A DNA stretch of 64,000 nucleotides from Chrysemys picta bellii (taxonomy: Eukaryota; Chordata; Testudines; Emydidae). The translations under genes were made by a program, and so were the position numbers. Below are positions 49,156 to 57,664 of the stretch, in pieces. The first letter of the stretch is position 1; each line of letters begins with the position of its first letter. Where the stretch lies: contig NC_088795.1 of assembly GCF_011386835.1 (NCBI RefSeq), positions 117,445,434-117,509,433 of the forward strand, read 5' to 3'. The notes below the pieces were generated by a model, which worked only from the letters and a program-made list of their open reading frames with translations, was not told the origin of the DNA and did not search any database.

Positions 49156-51499
49156 AGGTATTATAGATGCCTTTCTATATAGAGATTTGCAGATCGTACA
49201 GAAATTGGAAGAGGTTGAGATCAGAATATGAAGGTGGAGGGGGACCTCCTCACTCTCATTGTGCTTGTTTTACATCTCTGACTTGGTGTTTTACTGGCCC
49301 TTAATTCCATGCAGTCTAACAGGATATTCTGGGGTTATAGAAGTTCTCGGGATGGCTTTCAAATAAATCTTATTCAGAACACATGGGACTGTTGAGATGT
49401 AAATAAAACACACCTGAATAGAGTCAAGGTCAAACTTATTCTTCAAGCAAAGGAATTAGTCATTTTTGCTTATGGCAATGTGTTTTTATTGGAATTCTCA
49501 AGCTCCTTTTGATTTCTGTAGGCATATTTTGTTTCTGCTTAGATCTTCATTAATCTATATGGTAATTTTGATTTATACTTCAATACTTTGCCTTTCTGAA
49601 AATATCCCATCCTTTTAATTAAACTCAGAGCACTCCTGTCAGGTAGGAAAATATTATTATACTAATTTTAGAGATGAGTAAAATGAGGCACAGAGAAGGT
49701 ACATTGACTTGTCCAAAGTCACACAAAGGTCTGTGTTGGAACATTATGTAGGAGTCCTGATTCCAGTTCCTTTCTCTAAACACTAGAACATTCTCCCTCC
49801 TCAGAAGCTCATCCAATAGGTGCAACCCATCTCCCCAAGAACTCCAGGCACGATTGTGCCCCTGCTCATGAGCAGCCACCATGTGATCCAACTTTGTGGA
49901 GCAGCTGCTATTGATGATATGTAAATCTGTGAGAGGCAGCTGAAGAATTCTAATGGCCCCTCTTCCCTGATCAGAACCAAGTGCTGCATGTCACAGCTGA
50001 GACCAGACTATAGTTTCTGTGGCATTGGGTAACCCCAAATGTTCCAAAAATGTCAGCTCTTTCCTGTCCCCTAAACCTTGACATTTTTAAAAAGATAATT
50101 TAGGGGTTCTTTTTAGTTGCCTGATGACTTTTGAGCCTTTGGGGTTCATGATTCCAAGCTCTTCACTGCAGTCAGGAGGGGGCTAGGAACTTCCATGTCT
50201 CTTTTAAATGAAACTTGAGATTCTCACAATCGCATGACTCCAGGAGCTGGGGCTGTCAGAAAACACCAGACACTGAGATTGGCAATTAAAATCATGAGAG
50301 TTGGTAACACCTGAGAACAACACCCCAACCACCAGCATCAAGGCTCATGAAGGAGGAACCAGCAGCACAGAGTAGAGGAAGGAACCATCTATGTGTATAG
50401 TTGCCACTTCCATGGATCTCAGGAGAGTTTCTTCTAAGTGGGTCCCCAGGATCTGCAAGGTTGAAGGGGCTCACTCCCTGTACACATTTCAGGGCCACAA
50501 GGCCCTCATACTAGATGGGATGCTTTCATGGTGTTTCCAGTCTTGCTCTTTATTATATCCAATATGTGTATTATATTTCTATGACTCAATTATCACTCAA
50601 AGTTCTGAATAAGCTTCCTGAACTGCTGTCTCACCAAGCTAAATTTTTGTAACACAGAAACAGAATTAAAAATGAACATTACTCTAGTAGTACTAAAAGT
50701 TAGCATTTAAAAATGGGTGTTTCCTAAAATGTTTAGAAATGTCATCAAATGTGTTTTTAAGCACAGCTTCATTGTGCAGGCACAGAAACGTTTGCATTGC
50801 CATGGAAACAAAGCTGAAAACAGCTCATGCTGAAAAAAACCCAAGTTATAGGGTGATTGTGGAAAAAGAAGCTAGAGGGGTGATATCTTTCAGTGTGTAC
50901 GTGAAATGGATCTGATGTGATGCTGACTTCTCTGGGTAGAAGGGTTTTTTATTTAGTTTTTCACTGAGATTTCCACTGACTAAAGGGTTACTTTCTATAC
51001 ACACAAGGTTGACACTAAAAGCTATCCACATACATGTACATAAACTGTACAAGTACAGAGATGTCTGTGACTACAGACTAACACTTCTTCTACCAATTGC
51101 TTTAGAAAAAATAGACTATTGCAAGCCTACCTCAAGTGAGAGAGGAACCACTAGGTCAGAATACAAATCATATATTTTTCTTTGTATGAATGTAGTTATT
51201 CATGAAAGAGTAACAAACCCAGCATTTAATTTCTGATCAAACAAAACATACTTTCTAATTTGGCTAAACTGAAAACATCAAATGACTAAAATACTTTCTA
51301 ACCATAGTTTCGCTAGCAGCTTGATAGGTATGTAAGGCATGCAGATTTCCTGCCAAGGCTGAGAAACATGGGTAGGTCTGAGATAATAGGGCTGGTGTGC
51401 TTGAAAAAGAACAAGGTTGTTAATGTTGTAGTTGATTGCATTTTTGGGTGGCTCTTGACTTCCTTTAAACCATCCCAGGTACTTCCTGTGGTCTGACTC
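49156..51499. other. 3' flank and probable 3' UTR of CYTL1
   Basis: Transcript 3' sequence should begin at 51499 and run left. Candidate polyadenylation signals on the minus strand are an ATTAAA near 51227 and an AATAAA near 50950. The rest shows only a MIR relic. Confidence 0.4.
49660..49735 (-). repeat. MIR-like relic
   Basis: GAGATGAGTAAAATGAGGCA then CAGAGAAGG and ACTTGTCCAAAGTCACACA is the complement of the MIR core. Confidence 0.5.
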
Positions 51500-53515
51500 T
51501 TAGCTCTGAATGACAGAGGGATCAGTAGGAGACCGGATAGGGATTTCCAAAGCATCACAATCGTCAGTAAGGAACACTAAGTCCTGGGGAAATAAGAGTA
51601 ATGATTAGTGTTATAAATGGGCAGTAGGGAGGCAGAAGGCAGTGGAAAATATCAAGGTTGGGGCCTGATCCAACTCCACTGAAGTCAATGGCAGTTGGAT
51701 CTCCCTGGAAGCAGCCGTATTAGTAGCAATGTATGGTCATTGACATACCCTCCTGCAGAAGGAGATCATAATGGTGTACAGGCTCCGGATCTTTTCCTTC
51801 AGAGCACTCACTTGCGGCACTCTTTGGCATGCGGGGTATGCCACAAAGTTACGGAGTTTTGTCAACACACAATAATTCTGCAAGGCATGGAAAGGGTGAT
51901 TTGTAAAACTGTTATGCAGTACTGGTGGATTTGCACTACCCATTGGCCACTCTCAAATATTCCCTTTCATGGGAATTCACAGCTCCCAGCTCTATGTACA
52001 TGTGTGGGTTTTTGTTTTGTTTTTTTAAATAAATCCTTTATTATGTAAACAACAATCAGTATTTCATAACAGGATTGTCTGCTCCATCTTTGGTAACTGC
52101 ATAGACTCCCCCGCTCCTTCTCCCCCCCCCCTCCAGTTTTGGCTCTCATAGTTCAATACAATCACTGGCTTCCTTTTATGTTCTCTAGTAGAGGATAATG
52201 CCAGCATAACCCTCTGGAGTTAGTGGAATTATATGCAGGAGAATGTGGTCTATTCCTTCAATAGGAGCACCTCAGTTTGTTACAATATACAGTAACCAAG
52301 ACCTCTGTCATAATTTGCCTCCCTCCCACTGCACAGTGGTGTAAGAGTCAGGTGGAACTTTGTTCATAGCACTTAACATTTGTGCAGTATTTTGACAATG
52401 TAAACTAATTTCACAATGTTCCTGTAAAGCAGGTGAATAAATTATTACTGTCCCCATTTTGAAAACAGAGAAACTGGGGCACCGAAGCTAAATTACTTGC
52501 ACTTTGCCATGCAGTGAGTCAGTGGCAAAGCTGGGAGTAGAACCCAGGAGTTCTTGGGTCTCAGCCCTTTACTGACTTCATTAGATTATGCTGCCTCCAA
52601 CAAAACTTAAGGTTTTTCCCAGTTCTTTGTGAAGAAAGCATAACACGGCATGTTCTACTGCTTAGCACTGGAACTTAAGGTGCTTGCACAAAAGAATGTC
52701 ACACGCATCCTTTGTGGTGGATGGACATGCATTTATTATTATCGCTGCCATTATTTTGTCTCCTATGGAAAACTTTCAGAGAGCTCAAGAAGTGATAGCT
52801 GATTAAAAAAGAGAAACTCAGCAATGCACTCCTCCACTTGAATTCATTAAAATAGCAATTTGAATGAACTAGATATGCCACATGTGGCATGAAGACAAGA
52901 GTCTTGATTCTGCTTTTGACCTTTTCGCTATTCTCATGCATTCCCATGCATACATTACATGCTGGTAATATTCCATTACAAGAAATGTACAAATGTTACT
53001 CACTTAAAAATGGTGGTTTTAATAATTTTCACAATTATAAACAAGAAAAACTTCAGAAAAACATCTTTATTTTTAAATGAGATCCTACAGTGCTGCTTTT
53101 CACTGTTTCTCTCTAGTCTAGTTAAATTTTAAAAAAATAGCTTCAAATCATACTCAAAGTAGATCCCATACTTGCACTCTTTTTCATTAGCTGCTTTTAA
53201 TTCATGGTTGTAAAGAAAGAATAGTGTAAACTTACATGTATGTCCAAGTAGAGCTTTGGCAGCATCTCCACACAGGGGTCCTGTAGTAAAGAATAGAGAC
53301 ATTGCAATTTTTTTTCCTAGGGAGATTTGTTTCAAAAGCAACAATCTAAGTAGTGTTTTAGATCAACTCACCACAGGTTCAGTGTTCTGTAAATTCTTAA
53401 ATGATGCCATGATTTCTTTGCTCAAAGACAGAATCCTTGAGTAGCAGGTTGGAGGAGCTGAACTAATCAACAGAAAAATAGAGAGCAGAACAACCAAACT
53501 CAGCAGCATCTTCAT
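51500..53515 (-). CDS. CYTL1: Cytokine-like protein 1, complete four-exon gene
   Basis: This encodes a small secreted protein of the CYTL1 family, known in mammals from cartilage and CD34+ cells. The coding exons, in transcript order, are 53515-53372, 53280-53236, 51877-51749 and 51583-51500 (stop TAA). They give 48+15+43+27 = 133 residues, close to the usual length of about 136. All junctions are phase 0: donors GTGAGT, GTAAGT and GTATGT, and acceptors ending CTACAG, TTGCAG and CCCCAG. Residues 1-20 form a hydrophobic signal peptide ending ISSA, followed by PPTCYSR, a CYTL1 signature. Exon 2 encodes DPCVEMLPKLYLDIH, exon 3 contains NYCVLTKLRNFVA and YTIMISFCRR, and exon 4 begins DLVFLTDDC. 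Six cysteines (24, 51, 66, 80, 104, 115) fit three disulfides. Introns are 91, 1358 and 165 bp. The start was placed at 53515 because the signal peptide begins there; an in-frame ATG also lies at 53551. Possible polyadenylation signals are an ATTAAA near 51227 and an AATAAA near 50950. The gene looks intact. Confidence 0.94.
51661..51702. repeat. GGGCCTGAT repeat, half copy in CYTL1 intron 3
   Basis: GGGCCTGATCCAACTCCACT is followed by GAAGTCAATGGCAGTTGGAT, giving a short fold-back. It sits in the 165-bp third intron of CYTL1 (51584-51748). It shows that the family also inserted very close to exons. Confidence 0.5.
52370..52565 (-). repeat. MIR/L3-like relic in CYTL1 intron 2
   Basis: TTATTACTGTCCCCATTTTG, ACAGAGAAACTGGGGCACC and AAAGCTGGGAGTAGAACCCA are diagnostic words of MIR-type relics in reverse orientation. 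It occupies part of the long second intron of CYTL1. Confidence 0.55.
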
Positions 53516-53602
53516 TGTGGAGAGTATGTCAATAAATGTTAATGGTTTCACAACTACTGATAGACTCCACTGAAACCTAAGTTTGACAAGTGGACTCCCA
53601 CC

Positions 53603-53610
53603 TTAAATAG
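53603..53610 (-). promoter_or_regulatory. Putative TATA box of CYTL1
   Basis: On the minus strand the sequence reads CTATTTAAGG, about 90 bp before the chosen CYTL1 start codon. Transcription would then begin near 53575 and leave a short 5' leader of about 60 nt. No other element was identified with confidence. This is inferred from position and motif only. Confidence 0.45.
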
Positions 53611-54200
53611 GCTCTTGTATCAATGAAAAAAATGTTTTGGGGTTTGTCCAAACAGCGGCTCACTGCCGTTTTAAATTTCCTGCCAACCTGCGAGCCAAAG
53701 CTGCTAGCACTTTCCTGCCCTGGAGCAGGGAAAGGAGGGAGTGAGGATAACCAAACAAACACCACTGGTACACTTTATCCTCTAGAGAAAACAACCCAGT
53801 AACCATCTAAATGCTAACACAAGTATGTGCAATAAACAACACAGGATTATTGTGGAGTTGCAGACCCCGCTCCTGCAACCATTTAGGCACATGCTTCCCA
53901 TTATGCACACAAGTAGTCTCATTGTGTGGTTACTCACATGCATAAAGAGAAACAGGTTTCTCTAAGTCTAAATGCTAGCAAGATGGGGGCCATATATTGT
54001 TGTATTAGAATAAAAAACCATTTAAAATGGCTGTAGTGGCACACATCCTCTGCTGGTCTTGGAGATGTTGCTGAATCCAGGAGTGTAGTGGGTTTTGTTT
54101 TTGTTGCAGTCACTATTTCTATTGTTTGTATCTACATATTCAGTACTTGAGAATATGTTTCATACTAAACTTCCCAACACTGGACCAGATTCCGATTCTC

Positions 54201-54224
54201 TTTTTTTTTTTTTTTTTTTTTTTT
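54201..54224. repeat. Poly-T tract (24 nt) next to the LINE junction
   Basis: An uninterrupted run of 24 T is followed by ATGG and then by the 38-bp copy of CYTL1 exon 1 sequence (54229-54266). On the minus strand it reads as poly-A. Confidence 0.9.
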
Positions 54225-54228
54225 ATGG

Positions 54229-54266
54229 TAATCAACAGAAAAATAGAGAGCAGAACAACCAAACTC
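54229..54266. repeat. 38-bp exact copy of part of CYTL1 exon 1
   Basis: TAATCAACAGAAAAATAGAG followed by AGCAGAACAACCAAACTC is identical to 53464-53501, which encodes the signal-peptide core in the opposite direction. The copies are direct repeats 765 bp apart. This one is bordered by poly-T on the left and by the inverted LINE half on the right. Confidence 0.9.
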
Positions 54267-55275
54267 TAACTTTTTGTACTTTAGTCTTTGACTTAAGTCA
54301 TGACAGGTTGAAGAGTTTCCTGTCCAATCTTTTGTGGAGATACACTCCATCATTCATGTCCTTAAATGTGCAGTTCAGGACTACCGAGAAGAAGATTCCA
54401 AAGAGCATAGGGACAAGAACACATCCTTGCTTTACTCCACTTTTCTTCTCAAAGCTGTCCGAAGTTGACCTGTCAAACTGGACAGTTCACATGTCATGGA
54501 ATGAACATATAAGATTTAACAGGGTTGGTGGGTTATCTTTTCTAGCATTGTAAATAGACCTGCTCTGCTGGCTGACTGTCAAATGCTTTGGTTAAATCCA
54601 CAAAGGTGATGTACAATGGTCAGTTTTGCTCTCTGCATTTTTCCTGGGGTTGACAGAGAAAATATCATGTCTATAGTTGATCTTCCAGCCCTGAATCCGC
54701 ACTGTGATTCAGGGTAGACACAATTCGCCAGCTGTTGTAGGTACACTAAGATGACATTTGCGAAAGCTTTCCCCATTATACTTGGTAGTGATATAGCCCT
54801 GTAGTTGTTGCAGTTGCCCTTTTCACCTTTAGTTTTATATAGAGTGGTCATGTTCACATCTCACATCTTTTGTGGTACCTCACCTTCTTTCCAGCACTTA
54901 AGTTGCAGATGATGAAGATATGCAGGTGGTAGGCTGTCTTTCCCTCACTTGAGGATTTCTGTTGGGATGCCATCTGTTCCAGGAGCTTTGCCACTTGATA
55001 GCAAATCAATGGCCTTGCTTAGCTCTTCTATGGTGAGCTCCACATCTAGCTCTGGCATGACCTGTAGAGTTGGTATTTGGTCCAGTGATTCGCTGGTGGT
55101 GGTGATTCTTTTGTGTGTGTGGCTCCGAATAGTGTTCGAGACAACTGCTTACTTTTATCTAGAAGGATTTCACCACTGTGAAATTTGAGAGGGACCTAGA
55201 GCTTTGTTCAGGCCATCATACATGACTTGGAGGTTTCCTGTATCTGAAGCTGTCTGTATCTCTTCACAGAGCTTC
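54267..55275 (-). mobile_element. LINE, inverted 5' half (reverse transcriptase region)
   Basis: On the minus strand the element reads from SDTGNLQVMYDGLNKALG (about 55250) through ELTIEELSKAIDLLSSGKAP. It continues with CNNYRAISLPSIMGK and YPESQCGFRAGRSTIDMIF, then KSGVKQGCVL, and ends at KTKVQKV (54267). These are consecutive parts of a non-LTR reverse transcriptase. The clade is not certain; an RTE-like or related group is possible. Frames shift repeatedly. The 3' half lies beside it on the opposite strand, starting at 55276 with the same TKIKKV words, so the two halves are one insertion in twin-primed form. Confidence 0.7.
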
Positions 55276-55342
55276 ACTAAAATCAAAAAGGTACTAATCA
55301 AGGGACTCCTATTCGCTGATGCTTCTGCCCTCATAGCCCATT

Positions 55343-56600
55343 GTGACTGGGATCCTGGGGTGGGGGGACAGCTGAGGTCATTCAATTAGGGGGTGAACTG
55401 CAAAGAATGGGGCAGACAATCCCCAAAGCTGGTGGATATATCAATACTTAAAGAAGCTGTTTTGTGCTGGCTGGTAAATTTATTACCTCACTAGTTGCTC
55501 AGAAGCCAATAACTGTTTCCTTAAAGTGATCCAGCCTCAGGCCTCCATCCAGGTACCTAAGTCAAGAATGATGAAGATTACTGAATCTTTTTCATCATAT
55601 AAAAGAAAAGGTTCTACCAATCCCAAAGGATGTGACACATTACCTCCCAGGTTAATTAATATTCCAGATCTTACCCAAATACATGCTTACAGCTAATTCT
55701 TATTAACTAAACTAAAATTTATTTAAAAAGAAAAGTGTGGTTAAAAGAACAATATACATACAGATGAGTTCAATTCTTGATGTTCAGATTCATAGCAGAA
55801 GTGGTGAGCTTTTGTAGTTTCAAAGAGTTCTTTTGGAATTTAGTCCATAGGTTAAAGTCCAATGTCCAATATCGCATTCAGGGTGTACCAGCTTAACTGG
55901 GATCTCAATCTGGTGATTCAAACTTCCCTTGATGAAGCATAAGCAGAGCTGAGATAAAAAGGATTGGGACCCCAAGTCATTTATACAGTTTTCTAGTATC
56001 TACTTTACCATACAGTCCTGGATAAACAATAGGCTTTTGTTGTAACCTTCTGTTTTCTAAACCTCATCCGTAACTAATTACACAAATTAACATAGGGCAA
56101 TTTATCCATTAGGCAGTCTATCTCAAACTTCAAGTTGGGGATTGGTCGTGCTTTGAGCAGGGGGTTGGACTAGATGACCACCTGAGGTCCCTTCCAACCC
56201 TGATTTTCTATGATTCAAAGAGACACATAGACAATGACACTTTCACCCAAGATTCATCTAAATATTAATATTCCCTTTTGGTCTTTGAATTAATAGTTAT
56301 AGTGACAGACAGGAACTTCTGTTTACATGGCTAACGTTTATGAGTACACACAGACTATTAGTATCATTTTTAATTTCTAACAATATAGGTTTGCATTTCA
56401 AAATTCTAGCCAATCTAACATTGAATGGTCCTCATTACCATTCACATGCTTTCTAACATGACTTTAAAGGTTGGCTTTGGGACATTCAGCCTGCAAACTG
56501 TTTAACCCTTTCTGTCCTTGTATTATACTTTGTATAAGATTCATTGCAATTATATAACAGTGGTAGCAATAATGAGTTGCACGATTATATTTTAATTAGA
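55343..56600. mobile_element. Insertion block inside the LINE, LTR-like
   Basis: About 1.26 kb of AT-rich DNA separates two adjoining parts of the LINE. It contains GGGGTGAACTGCAAAGAATG, AAAAGGATTGGGACCCCAAG then TTTATACAGTTTTC, and CTAATTACACAAATTAACAT, words I associate with a dispersed turtle LTR-like repeat. A CR1 3' end sits within it (56141-56217). No genes were found. The class is uncertain. Confidence 0.4.
56141..56217 (+). mobile_element. Very short CR1 3' end
   Basis: GGTCGTGCTTTGAGCAGGGG, GTTGGACTAGATGACCACC and CCCTTCCAACCCTGATTTTC then TATGATTC is the last 75 bp of a CR1. It lies within the block that interrupts the LINE at 55343-56600, so it is a late insertion. Confidence 0.8.
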
Positions 56601-57229
56601 CAACGTCACACCCACAATGAAGATCTACTACAAGAACTCATGGACCACCTTCCAAGTGCTTGTCAGGCACTTGTTCTCACCATTAGCATTAAGAATGGTG
56701 TATTAGGACAGGGGGTTCCATGAGATCCTTCAATCACCTTAAATGAAAACCAGCTAGAAGTAGTCCAAATATTCAGCTACTTAGGTTTTACAGTGACCAC
56801 CAACCTCACTGGAACTAAATGTTCACATTGGAAAGGCTGACACCACCTTTAGCAGACTAACTAAAAGAGCATGCAACAACTCAAAGATTAACATAAAGAC
56901 TAAAATGCTAGTTACCAAGCTTGTGTCCTCAGCACTCTTGTGTATGGTGGGGAAACATGGACAACTTATGCTCACCAGGATAAAAGGTTAAATGGTTTCC
57001 ACCTATGCTCTTTATGCTGCTTACTCAACATCAAATGGCAAGATAGTCACCAATGTGGAGGTTCTTCAAAGGGCAAATTTACCAAGTGTGACAGCTTTGC
57101 TGAAGCAGAGACAACTTCGCTGGCTGGGCCATCTGAGTAGGTTGGAAGACAGCTCCCCATGTAGCATGGCCTTGGGTATGCATCTATCAGAGGGAACAAG
57201 AACGGGACATCTCAAGCTTTGCTATAAAG

Positions 57230-57500
57230 CAGTGGTTCCCAAACTTGTTCCACCACTTGTGCAGGGAAAGCCCCTGGCAGGACGGGCCGGATTGTTTACC
57301 TGCCGCATCTGCAGGTTCAGCCAATTGTGGCTCCCAGTGGCTGCCGTTCACTGCTCCAGGCCAATAGGAGGTGCTGGAAGCGGCACAGGCCTAGGGACGT
57401 ACTGGCCGCCACTTCCAGCAGCTCCCATTGGAACTGGAGCAGCAAACCACCGCCAGGGGCTTTCCCTGCACAAGCGGTGGAACAAGTTTGGGAACCACTG
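57230..57500. mobile_element. hAT MITE inserted in the LINE open frame
   Basis: The ends CAGTGGTTCCCAAACTTG and CAAGTTTGGGAACCACTG are inverted. CTATAAAG is duplicated exactly on both sides (57222-57229 and 57501-57508). A longer inverted stretch (GCAGGGAAAGCCCCTGGC and its complement) lies inside. It splits the LINE C-terminal coding region between LKLCYKA and CKRDRKEF, so it is younger than the LINE. Confidence 0.9.
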
Positions 57501-57664
57501 CTATAAAGCTACATGCAAGCGAGACAGGAAGGAATTTAGAATTGATCCTGACCAATGGGAAGTCTTGGCAAGTGACTATAAAAAGCAGCGCCATCATCTC
57601 CATCAGGGCATCAAAGTCTATGACAGGAGCTGGCTCCTACAGCTTGGAGAGAGGAGCCTGTAGG

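Larger units (their letters stand above)
55276..57664 (+). mobile_element. LINE, 3' half, interrupted by two later insertions
   Basis: The plus strand starts TKIKKVLIKGLLFADASALIAH (55276-55342), the region of the catalytic F-A-D-D motif, here with A-S in place of the second D. It is interrupted at 55343-56600 and resumes near 56606 (LMDHLPSACQ). It goes on to SYLGFTVTTNL, VLQRANLPSVTALLKQRQLR, WLGHLSRLED and, after the hAT MITE at 57230-57500, CKRDRKEFRIDPDQWE. The last part is the C-terminal region of this LINE group. Many stops are present; it is not active. Confidence 0.7.

Noticed and set aside
53129..53344. Minus-strand frame containing GPLCGDAAKALLGHTCK
   Set aside because: It is the wrong frame across CYTL1 exon 2; the correct frame between splice sites gives DPCVEMLPKLYLDIH.
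54095..54553. 152-codon plus-strand frame through the poly-T tract
   Set aside because: The phenylalanine run is the T homopolymer and the rest is the antisense of the LINE; not a gene.
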